Below, one piece after another: positions 1 through 4,950 of a stretch of 5,357 nt of DNA. The stretch comes from Actinomycetes bacterium. Its GTDB lineage: Bacteria; Actinomycetota; Actinomycetes; Actinomycetales; Microbacteriaceae. A program made the position numbers and the translations under genes. The stretch is taken from the NCBI GenBank assembly GCA_023432305.1, contig JAEYUT010000040.1, positions 1 through 5,357 on the forward strand, in the 5' to 3' direction. The notes beneath the pieces are model-generated. The model did not search any database and was not told where the DNA came from. It saw only the letters and a list, made by a program, of their open reading frames with translations. Positions within the stretch are counted from its first letter, which is position 1; every line of letters starts with the position of its first letter.

Positions 1-104
1 ATCACCGCACGCGCGTCGAGCAGGAATTCGGCGCTGGAGAGCGGGCCGTAGGTGGAGTCAGCGTCGATGCCGACTCCCGCCGGGTGGTGGAGCGGGCGAT
101 CCAT
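1..104 (-). CDS. Unrecognised protein, N-terminal fragment (cut by left window edge)
   Basis: This open frame starts at an ATG (bases 104-102) and runs off the left edge after 34 complete codons. It begins MDRPLHHPAG, continues with a GIDADSTYGP stretch and ends in a possible first helix, SSAEFLLDARAV. I do not recognise the family. It shows no signal peptide and no membrane segment. In particular it does not look like the start of CofC, CofD/FbiA or a nitroreductase, which would be the obvious partners of the cofE gene just upstream. It begins 31 bases after the cofE stop. The ATG is chosen because it is the first usable start after that stop and has a hexamer with A at -12 and T at -7 (CAGACT), as the other genes here do. 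The frame also stays open upstream into the end of cofE, so a longer protein is possible. Confidence 0.5.
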   Translation of the reverse strand, partial: MDRPLHHPAGVGIDADSTYGPLSSAEFLLDARAV

Positions 105-110
105 CTGCTG

Positions 111-116
111 AGTCTG
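111..116 (-). promoter_or_regulatory. Weak candidate -10 box for leaderless start of the gene at 1-104
   Basis: CAGACT lies exactly six bases before the ATG at 104. It keeps the A at -12 and T at -7 of the actinobacterial TAnnnT box but has C at the first position. On its own it would be ignored. It is listed because the same spacing recurs at every start in the window. Transcription from cofE through the 31-base gap is an equally good explanation. Confidence 0.25.
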
Positions 117-135
117 GCACGAACGTGCGTTTTCG

Positions 136-954
136 TCAGCCTCTCTCGGCGGACTCCCCGGCGGCTCCCACGGCACGCTCGCGCGCGGCGCGGAATCCCT
201 CCTCCCAGGCTTCCGCGGTTCCCTGGCGGAACATGTCGCGCTCACTCGAGCGCTGCAGGGCGCGGGCGCCCGGTGCGTTCAGCTCGGTCACGAGGTGCCC
301 GAGCCCGCGGATGACGGCGAGCGGACGCGCACCCGCCTTCGATTTCACGAGCTCGCTCGCGGAGGCCAGCTCGTCGGCGATCGCGGGAGCGGTGACGGCG
401 AGGGTGCGGCCGTTCGCGTCGGAGCTCCCCGCCAGATCCTCGAGCACCACGACGCCTGCGGCGCCGATCGCCTGATCCACCTGACCTTCGCGCCAGGGTC
501 GCCCGAACGTGTCCGTGAGGATGACGCCGATGCGGATGCCGAACCGCGCGCGCAGGGCCGCGGCGAGTGCGCGCGCCGAGGCATCCGGATCGACCGGCAG
601 CAGCAGAACGTGGCCGTCGGGTGCGTTCGACGCGTCGACGCCCGCCGCCGCCATCACGAGCCCCTGCCGGTTCTCGACGATGCGGGTGACGCCGTGGCCG
701 TCGGCGTGGGCGCGGCTCGCGACCACTCGCACCGTCTCGGCCGTGATCGCCTCTTCGCGATCTGCGGCGGCGACGATGCGCCCTTCCGCCTTCGACACGA
801 TCTTGCTCGTGACGGCGAGGATGTCGCCCTCTTCGACGATGCCGTCGAGCGCGTCGCCGAGGATGCGCGCGAGGTCGTCGCCCGGCTGGAACTCGGGCAG
901 CCCGGGGATCGCGAAGACGCTGAAGACGGGCACGTCGGGTGGCAGCGGAGTCAC
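136..954 (-). CDS. cofE: Coenzyme F420:L-glutamate ligase (CofE, stand-alone)
   Basis: CofE is a cytosolic GTP-dependent ligase that adds L-glutamate residues to F420-0, the last stage of coenzyme F420 synthesis. The 272-residue product carries the family's landmarks in order: [12 protein letters not shown] near residues 18-29, [17 protein letters not shown] at 43-59, [13 protein letters not shown] at 98-110, [11 protein letters not shown] at 148-158, and the closing [15 protein letters not shown] at 229-243. The length fits the single-domain archaeal-type CofE. Mycobacterial FbiB carries an additional C-terminal nitroreductase-like domain that reduces dehydro-F420, and that domain is absent here; after residue 243 there is only a short Ala/Glu/Arg-rich tail. 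The GTG start at 954 is well fixed, because an in-frame TAG sits four codons upstream and the first conserved motif follows soon after. That TAG is also part of a good leaderless -10 box. The gene is 91 bases from the FGD-like oxidoreductase stop. Confidence 0.93.
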   Translation of the reverse strand: MTPLPPDVPVFSVFAIPGLPEFQPGDDLARILGDALDGIVEEGDILAVTSKIVSKAEGRIVAAADREEAITAETVRVVASRAHADGHGVTRIVENRQGLVMAAAGVDASNAPDGHVLLLPVDPDASARALAAALRARFGIRIGVILTDTFGRPWREGQVDQAIGAAGVVVLEDLAGSSDANGRTLAVTAPAIADELASASELVKSKAGARPLAVIRGLGHLVTELNAPGARALQRSSERDMFRQGTAEAWEEGFRAARERAVGAAGESAERG

Positions 955-960
955 CCGCTC

Positions 961-966
961 AGCCTA
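961..966 (-). promoter_or_regulatory. Candidate -10 box (TAGGCT) for leaderless cofE
   Basis: TAGGCT matches TAnnnT and ends six bases before the cofE GTG, so a transcript starting at the usual distance would begin on the start codon itself. No Shine-Dalgarno sequence at a normal 5-9 base spacing is present. The twelve bases before the start match those before the alcohol dehydrogenase start at 9 of 12 positions. I see no convincing -35 hexamer; that region falls in the large inverted repeat at 968-1037. Confidence 0.55.
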
Positions 967-967
967 T

Positions 968-1037
968 GCGCGGCGGGTGAACCCGCATGTCCCCCATCGC
1001 TGCACCGCACCCGCTCGCGCGGTTTCACCCGCCGCGC
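968..1037. repeat. Large intergenic inverted repeat (possible terminator or operator)
   Basis: The arm GCGCGGCGGGTGAA at 968-981 is perfectly complementary to TTCACCCGCCGCGC at 1024-1037. Including bases 982-986 and 1019-1023 the stem is 19 positions with one mismatch, enclosing a 32-base centre. It fills most of the gap between the FGD-like oxidoreductase stop (1046) and the cofE start (954). It begins nine bases after the former's stop codon and ends one base before the cofE -10 box. A terminator for the upstream gene is the simplest reading, although no T-run follows on either strand. Overlap with the spacer of the cofE promoter leaves room for an operator role. No other copy occurs in the window. 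Confidence 0.75.
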
Positions 1038-1045
1038 AGAGGGGT

Positions 1046-2047
1046 TCAGCTATGCAGGGCGGGGAGCACCTCGCGGGCGAAGGTGTCGATGAAGCGGGAC
1101 TGGTCGGCCGAGACGTCGTGCAGGTAGACGCGGTCGAAGCCGAGGTCGAGGTAGCGCTGAATGTGGGCGCGGTGCGCATCCGGCTCGTCCGAGATGAACA
1201 CCCGACCCTCGAAGTCCTCCGGACGCACCGTGCGGGCCATGTGCTCGAGCTCGAAGGGCGAGCGGATGTCGGATTTCGGGAACCGGAGCCCGGCGATCGG
1301 CCAGTTGATGAGAGCGTTCCGCACCGCCTCCTCGCGCGTGGGCGCCCAGCTCACGTGCAGGCGGAGGATGCGCGTCTGCGTCTCCGGGCGCCGCCCCGCC
1401 TCGCGCCCGCCTTCGGCGAAGCGCTGCAGCAGCGGCGCGACCTTCTCCACCGGGGCGCCGTCCACGACGATCCCGTCGACCGTGCGACCCGCGCGCTTCG
1501 CGGTCACAGGGCCGGCGGTGCCGATGAGGATCGGCGGCGCTGCCTCCGGCATCGTCCACAGGCGCGTGGTCTCGAGCTTGAAGTACTGGCCGTCATGCCG
1601 GGTATCGCGGCCCGCGAGGGATGCCGCAAACAGCTTCTTGATCACATCGACGGCTTCGAACATCCGGTTGATGCGCTCGTGCGGCTCGGGCCAGTAGGTG
1701 CCGACGACGTGCTCATTGATCGCCTCCCCGGCGCCGAGCCCCAGCCAATGCCGCCCCGGATACATCGCCGCGAGCGTCGCCGACGCCTGCGCGATCATCG
1801 CCGGATGCCAGCGGAATGCGGGCGTTGTGACACCCGTTCCGAGGTCGCCCGCCGTCACCTGACCAAGCGCGGAGAGCACATTCCACACGAAGCTCGCCTG
1901 CCCCTGCTGCGGCGTCCACGGCTGGAAGTGGTCGGCCGCCATGACGCCCGTGAAGCCCGCCTGCTCGGCCTTCTGCGCGAACGCGATGATATCGCCCGGC
2001 GCGAAGCGCTCGAGCATGGCGGCGTAGCCGATGTGGGGTGCGGTCAC
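1046..2047 (-). CDS. FGD-like LLM-class F420-dependent oxidoreductase
   Basis: This 333-residue protein is a luciferase-like (TIM-barrel) oxidoreductase of the F420-dependent glucose-6-phosphate dehydrogenase type. Its N-terminus aligns without gaps to mycobacterial FGD1 as I recall it: E13, H40 and W44 (in ADHFQPW) fall on the same residue numbers. GAGEAINE around 105-112 matches the FGD1 GTGEALNE stretch with its active-site glutamate. Of the three FGD1 residues that bind the sugar phosphate (K198, K259, R283), the last two appear to be kept as K258 and R282. The DGAPVEK stretch where K198 should be has no lysine at that place. The protein is therefore probably F420-dependent, but glucose 6-phosphate need not be its substrate. 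The GTG at 2047 is preferred because a longer reading from 2107 would overlap the upstream serine hydrolase and add 20 Arg/Ser-rich residues before the conserved start. GGAGGG touches the GTG, which is too close for an ordinary ribosome site. Confidence 0.9.
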   Translation of the reverse strand: MTAPHIGYAAMLERFAPGDIIAFAQKAEQAGFTGVMAADHFQPWTPQQGQASFVWNVLSALGQVTAGDLGTGVTTPAFRWHPAMIAQASATLAAMYPGRHWLGLGAGEAINEHVVGTYWPEPHERINRMFEAVDVIKKLFAASLAGRDTRHDGQYFKLETTRLWTMPEAAPPILIGTAGPVTAKRAGRTVDGIVVDGAPVEKVAPLLQRFAEGGREAGRRPETQTRILRLHVSWAPTREEAVRNALINWPIAGLRFPKSDIRSPFELEHMARTVRPEDFEGRVFISDEPDAHRAHIQRYLDLGFDRVYLHDVSADQSRFIDTFAREVLPALHS

Positions 2048-2053
2048 CCCTCC

Positions 2054-2059
2054 ATCTTG
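2054..2059 (-). promoter_or_regulatory. Weak candidate -10 box for leaderless FGD-like gene
   Basis: CAAGAT occupies -12 to -7 relative to the GTG at 2047, keeping A at the second and T at the sixth position of TAnnnT. The six bases between are GGAGGG, a Shine-Dalgarno-like run placed too close to the start to pair normally. Either leaderless initiation or read-through from the gene upstream (34-base gap) is possible. Confidence 0.3.
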
Positions 2060-2074
2060 GCGGCTGGACGCGGC

Positions 2075-2108
2075 GATGCGGTCACGAACGCGTCGCCGCG
2101 ACCGCATC
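2075..2108. terminator. Inverted repeat over the serine hydrolase stop codon (possible terminator)
   Basis: GATGCGGTC at 2075-2083 pairs perfectly with GACCGCATC at 2100-2108, a 9-bp stem with a 16-base loop. The stem includes part of the hydrolase stop codon (2082-2084) and its last codons. There is no T-run, so if it ends transcription it does so weakly or with Rho. Coding constraint in GC-rich sequence could also produce such a repeat by chance. Confidence 0.35.
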
Positions 2109-3425
2109 CGCGACGAGCTTCGTGATGCTCTCGCTCGATCCGTACTCGGGCGTGAACCCCATCCGCACGACGACGAGGCTCTCGGAGGGGACGATCGTCA
2201 TCCGCTGGCCGTCGTGACCGTTCGCGGAGTAGGCGTCCGCAGGCAGCTCGGGCCAGCGCAGGGAGCCGTCGGGGAGACGGTTGGTGCGCCAGCTCATCGC
2301 GAACCCGGGGTCGTCGGTCTCGGTGACCTCCGTCGGCGAGAGCACGGTGTCCATCCAGCCCTCGGGGAGCAGCTGGCGGCCGTTCCACTCGCCGCCCTGC
2401 AGCGCGAACTGGCCGATCGCCGCCCAGTCGCGGGGCGACGCCCACAGGTAGGAGGAGCAGACGGGCGTGCCAGCGCCATCCGGTTCGAACACGGCCGTCG
2501 AGAGCCCGAGCGGACCGAGCAGCTTCGAGCGCGGCAGGTCGGCGCCGAGGCCGGTGCGCTCGACGAGCACATCGCACAGCAGCGTCGTCGATCCGCTCGA
2601 ATACTGTTGCACCGTGCCGGGGGCGTGAGCGAGCGGCAGGCTCGCCACGTATCCGCCCATATCGGATTCGAGGTACAGCATCCGGGTGATGGGTGTGCCG
2701 AGGTCGTACGTCTCATCCCATTCGATGCCGCTCGTCATGCGCAGCAGCTGCTCGACGGTGATGTCGGCGCGCGCATCCGTCCACTCGGGGCGGAGGCCGT
2801 TGTCGTCGAGCGAGACGACCCCCTCCTGCACGAGCACACCGGTGAGCAGCGAGGTGACGCTCTTCGACATCGACCAGCCGAGCTGCGGGGTCTGGGCCGT
2901 GAAGCCGTCGGCGTAGCGTTCGGCGATGAGCTCGCCGTCCTTCACGATCACGACGCCGCGCGTGCCGAGCGCGGCCCGCACGTCGGCGGGCAGGTGGTCG
3001 CCGAACGCGTCGGCGAGCGCCGCGTCGAGCTCCGGCGTCGCGGAGGGCACCTCGGCCCGCGCGAACGGGTTGCCGCTGGATGAGATCGCGGTCGCCGTGC
3101 CGAGGTCGGGCCGGTCGGAGGCGAGCGTGCATCCGAAGCCCTCCGTGTACCAGGCCCGCTGCGGCGCGAGCGCCCCCAGCAGGGTCACCTCGGCGCCGGA
3201 CTGGGTGGGCCCACCACGCAGATACGGCACCAGCGGGTTGTCGGGCAGGTCGGATGCCGGATCCTCCCGCGAGGCCACGTAGGCCACCGCGCACGCATTG
3301 TGGGCCGCGTATCCGGTGCCCGTGAGCAGGATCGGCTGCTGCCAGACGTAGACGCCGGTCACGGCGAGGACGATGACGATCAGGGTGACGGCGACGCCGA
3401 CGACCACCCGACGAAGGATGCGCAC
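2082..3425 (-). CDS. Membrane-anchored serine hydrolase, beta-lactamase / 6-aminohexanoate-dimer-hydrolase-like
   Basis: This 447-residue protein has an N-terminal membrane segment (about residues 7-28, preceded by Arg residues), so it is probably held at the membrane with its domain outside. Residues about 150-447 form a serine beta-lactamase-like fold. The SxxK motif is S185-M-S-K188 (in GWSMSKSVTSLL), a Tyr-containing second motif is Y275-S-S277 (in QQYSSGSTTLL), and H404-D-G406 sits where the KTG-like third motif is expected. This pattern fits class C-like esterases and NylB-type amide hydrolases better than true beta-lactamases. The substrate cannot be read from sequence. The stretch from about 29 to 145 is not recognised and contains C45 and C99, which could form an external disulfide. 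The GTG start is limited by an in-frame TAG four codons upstream and is followed at once by the basic and hydrophobic anchor. Antibiotic resistance should not be inferred from this family. Confidence 0.88.
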   Translation of the reverse strand: MRILRRVVVGVAVTLIVIVLAVTGVYVWQQPILLTGTGYAAHNACAVAYVASREDPASDLPDNPLVPYLRGGPTQSGAEVTLLGALAPQRAWYTEGFGCTLASDRPDLGTATAISSSGNPFARAEVPSATPELDAALADAFGDHLPADVRAALGTRGVVIVKDGELIAERYADGFTAQTPQLGWSMSKSVTSLLTGVLVQEGVVSLDDNGLRPEWTDARADITVEQLLRMTSGIEWDETYDLGTPITRMLYLESDMGGYVASLPLAHAPGTVQQYSSGSTTLLCDVLVERTGLGADLPRSKLLGPLGLSTAVFEPDGAGTPVCSSYLWASPRDWAAIGQFALQGGEWNGRQLLPEGWMDTVLSPTEVTETDDPGFAMSWRTNRLPDGSLRWPELPADAYSANGHDGQRMTIVPSESLVVVRMGFTPEYGSSESITKLVADAVAATRS

Positions 3426-3431
3426 CAGCGG

Positions 3432-3437
3432 ATGCTA
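3432..3437 (-). promoter_or_regulatory. Candidate -10 box (TAGCAT) for leaderless serine hydrolase gene
   Basis: TAGCAT matches TAnnnT and ends exactly six bases before the GTG at 3425. The six bases between (CCGCTG) have no Shine-Dalgarno character, which favours leaderless translation for this gene in particular. A hairpin ends one base upstream of the box, and no clear -35 hexamer is visible. Confidence 0.55.
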
Positions 3438-3438
3438 T

Positions 3439-3458
3439 CGGCACGGCAGCGCGTGCCG
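3439..3458. terminator. Short GC-rich hairpin between small membrane protein and serine hydrolase
   Basis: CGGCACG at 3439-3445 pairs with CGTGCCG at 3452-3458, a 7-bp stem with a 6-base loop. It lies 17 bases beyond the stop of the small membrane protein gene and just before the -10 box of the next gene. It has no T-tract. Its position suits a terminator that separates the two genes. Confidence 0.4.
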
Positions 3459-3475
3459 CGAGGTGGAACGAGCTG

Positions 3476-3775
3476 TCAGCGCACCGTGACGTTCCCGGCT
3501 GCGTCGACCGTGATCACGCGGGTCTCGATCTTGCGGTTCACCACCCGCACGATGACGACGATGAGCCACAGACCCGCGGTGAGGAGCGTGAGGACGAGGT
3601 TCCAGAACCATCCGATGCGCTTGGGGCGCTGCACGATCGCCTGATCTCCCGACACCGAGGCGACCGTCCATCCCTTCGACGCCCAGCGCGCGACCTCGGC
3701 GTTGAGCAGAGCGAGTCGGTGCGCCTCCGCCGGGGTCACGCTTGGCGTCGGGGACGTGGGGGTCGAGGAGCTCAT
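3476..3775 (-). CDS. Small single-span membrane protein, function unknown
   Basis: This 99-residue protein has three parts. The N-terminus is Ser/Thr/Pro-rich and probably disordered (residues 1-14). A soluble stretch of about residues 15-52 contains AHRLALLNAEVARWASKGW and a short beta-like VASVSGDQAIVQRPKR. One strongly hydrophobic segment spans about 54-79 (GWFWNLVLTLLTAGLWLIVV), followed by a basic NRKIETRV and a polar tail. It resembles the many small actinobacterial proteins that pair a W-x-V-x-S-x-x-x-x-Q-A strand with a Lys/Arg-fronted membrane helix; I know of no function for these. The ATG at 3775 is chosen because it lies 67 bases beyond the alcohol dehydrogenase stop. The frame stays open further upstream but would then lie inside that gene, in shadow sequence. 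Confidence 0.75.
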   Translation of the reverse strand: MSSSTPTSPTPSVTPAEAHRLALLNAEVARWASKGWTVASVSGDQAIVQRPKRIGWFWNLVLTLLTAGLWLIVVIVRVVNRKIETRVITVDAAGNVTVR

Positions 3776-3781
3776 GCCTCT

Positions 3782-3787
3782 ATCGTC
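3782..3787 (-). promoter_or_regulatory. Weak candidate -10 box for the small membrane protein gene
   Basis: GACGAT lies at -12 to -7 before the ATG at 3775, keeping A and T at the two invariant places but with G first. AGAGGC fills the gap and touches the start codon, closer than a normal ribosome site. The GAGAGAGAC run a little further upstream is a possible alternative ribosome site at a longer spacing, so this start could equally be leadered. Confidence 0.25.
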
Positions 3788-3809
3788 TCTCTCGCACTCT
3801 GGGATCCTG

Positions 3810-3825
3810 CGGGGCGTCCGCCCCG
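3810..3825. terminator. GC-rich hairpin after the alcohol dehydrogenase gene
   Basis: CGGGGC at 3810-3815 pairs with GCCCCG at 3820-3825 around a 4-base loop (GTCC), a 6-bp all-GC stem. Weaker pairing of GGAT at 3802-3805 with ATCC at 3827-3830 could extend it across a small internal loop. It begins 17 bases after the dehydrogenase stop and has no T-run. Confidence 0.45.
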
Positions 3826-3842
3826 AATCCGCACGACGCTGT

Positions 3843-4892
3843 CTACGGGCGCAGCAGCACCTTGGTGGCGGTGCGCTCATCCATCGCACGGTACGCCTCG
3901 GCGACCTCGGCGAGCGGCAGCTCGAGGTCGAACACGCGTCCGGGCTGGAGGCGCCCATCCCACACCTCAGGGAGCAGCTCTTCCACATAGTTGCGCACGG
4001 GCGCGACACCGCCGCGCACGCCGATGTTGGTGCCGAAGAGGGTGCGCATCGGCAGCTCGGGGCCGCCGTTCGGCACGCCCACGAAGCCCACCTGACCGCC
4101 GGGGCGAGCCGAGCGGAGCGCCTGGTCCATCGACTCCTTCGTGCCGACGCATTCGAGCACGCAGTCGGCACCCGGCCCGTCGAGCAGCTCGCGGATGCGC
4201 TCAGCGCCCTCCTTGCCGCGCTCCTCGACGATGTCGGTGGCCCCGAACTCCCTCGCGATCGCCTGGCGGTCGGCGTGACGCGACATCGCGATCACGCGCT
4301 CAGCGCCGAGACGGTGGGCGGCGAGCACGCCACACAGACCCACGGCGCCGTCGCCGACCACGACGACCGTGCTGCCGGGACGCACCCCCGCCGAGATGGC
4401 GGCGTGGTGTCCGGTGCCCATGACATCCGAGAGAGTCAGCAGGTGCGGCACGAGGGCGTCGTCGGGGATCTCGGGCGTCGCCACGAGGGTGCCGTCGGCG
4501 AGCGGAACCCGCACGCGCTCACCCTGGGTTCCCTGCGCGAAGACACCGCGGCGGTCATCCGCGCCCCACCAGCCGCCGTTCACACACGAGGTCGAGAAGC
4601 CGTTGAGGCAGTTCACGCACGCCATGCAGCAGTGGTAGAACGGCGCGATCACGAAGTCGCCCACCTTCACGCGGGTGACGTTCTCGCCCACCTGCTCGAC
4701 GATGCCCACGATCTCGTGCCCCACCTGCTTGGGGAACGGCACTGTCGAGATGCCGCGGTACGGCCACAGGTCGGAGCCGCACACGCACGCCGCGACGGTG
4801 CGCACGATGGCATCGTCGCCGGTCACGATCTGGGGTTCGGGAACCTCTTCGAAGCGGATGTCGCCGGGGCCATGGAGCACTGTCGCACGCAT
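3843..4892 (-). CDS. Zinc-dependent medium-chain alcohol dehydrogenase
   Basis: This 349-residue protein belongs to the zinc-containing alcohol dehydrogenases (MDR superfamily), cytosolic NAD(P)-dependent enzymes that interconvert alcohols and aldehydes or ketones. The predicted catalytic-zinc ligands are C38 (in CVCGSD), H59 and E60 (in VGHE), with D156 as a possible additional ligand. The structural-zinc lobe is intact: C89, C92, C95 and C103 in a C-x2-C-x2-C-x7-C array after GDFVIAPF. The Rossmann motif is G180-D-G-A-V-G185. At the end of the second strand, where NAD-specific enzymes usually have Asp, the sequence is AMSRHADR. A Ser/Arg pair there suggests a preference for NADP, which is inference only. 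Length and both ends fit a complete family member. An in-frame TAG four codons before the ATG limits the start. The substrate is unknown, and no link to F420 is visible beyond its position next to fgd. Confidence 0.92.
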   Translation of the reverse strand: MRATVLHGPGDIRFEEVPEPQIVTGDDAIVRTVAACVCGSDLWPYRGISTVPFPKQVGHEIVGIVEQVGENVTRVKVGDFVIAPFYHCCMACVNCLNGFSTSCVNGGWWGADDRRGVFAQGTQGERVRVPLADGTLVATPEIPDDALVPHLLTLSDVMGTGHHAAISAGVRPGSTVVVVGDGAVGLCGVLAAHRLGAERVIAMSRHADRQAIAREFGATDIVEERGKEGAERIRELLDGPGADCVLECVGTKESMDQALRSARPGGQVGFVGVPNGGPELPMRTLFGTNIGVRGGVAPVRNYVEELLPEVWDGRLQPGRVFDLELPLAEVAEAYRAMDERTATKVLLRP

Positions 4893-4898
4893 GCCCTC

Positions 4899-4904
4899 AG
4901 GCTA
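4899..4904 (-). promoter_or_regulatory. Candidate -10 box (TAGCCT) for leaderless alcohol dehydrogenase gene
   Basis: TAGCCT matches TAnnnT and ends six bases before the ATG at 4892. The intervening GAGGGC looks like a Shine-Dalgarno sequence but sits only two to three bases from the ATG. The 12-base stretch before the start closely resembles that before cofE. The box lies just beyond a strong hairpin that probably ends fgd transcription, which supports an independent promoter here. Confidence 0.55.
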
Positions 4905-4910
4905 GCGCGA

Positions 4911-4941
4911 ACGCCGCCCGCCTTGTATAGACGGGCGGCGT
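4911..4941. terminator. Hairpin downstream of fgd (probable terminator)
   Basis: ACGCCGCCCG at 4911-4920 pairs perfectly with CGGGCGGCGT at 4932-4941, a 10-bp GC-rich stem around an 11-base loop. It begins nine bases beyond the fgd stop codon and precedes the alcohol dehydrogenase promoter. No T-run follows, which is common for actinobacterial terminators. This is the most convincing terminator in the window. Confidence 0.65.
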
Positions 4942-4950
4942 CGCCGATGC

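Noticed and set aside
117..128. GCAC/GTGC hairpin after the cofE stop
   Set aside because: The stem is only 4 bp with a 4-base loop, too weak to call a terminator in sequence of this GC content.
2048..2107. 20-residue N-terminal extension of the FGD-like oxidoreductase from an upstream start at 2107
   Set aside because: It would overlap the end of the serine hydrolase gene and adds an Arg/Ser-rich stretch. The GTG at 2047 makes E13, H40 and W44 fall on the same numbers as in FGD1.
509..2125. 538-codon open frame on the plus strand
   Set aside because: It lies opposite cofE and the FGD-like gene, which have clear conserved motifs. Its translation is Arg/Ala/Pro-rich without recognisable domains, as expected from the complementary frame of a high-GC gene.
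2031..3083. 350-codon open frame on the plus strand
   Set aside because: It is antisense to the serine hydrolase, whose SxxK and other motifs mark the real frame. No family resemblance was seen.
2082..3425. Antibiotic-resistance beta-lactamase
   Set aside because: The membrane anchor, the Y-S-S second motif and the HDG third motif fit esterase or amide-hydrolase relatives, and nothing supports beta-lactam hydrolysis.
3476..4171. 231-residue version of the small membrane protein starting inside the alcohol dehydrogenase gene
   Set aside because: The extra residues are Arg/Ser/Cys-rich shadow sequence of the dehydrogenase. The hydrophobic segment and ordered part begin only after the ATG at 3775.
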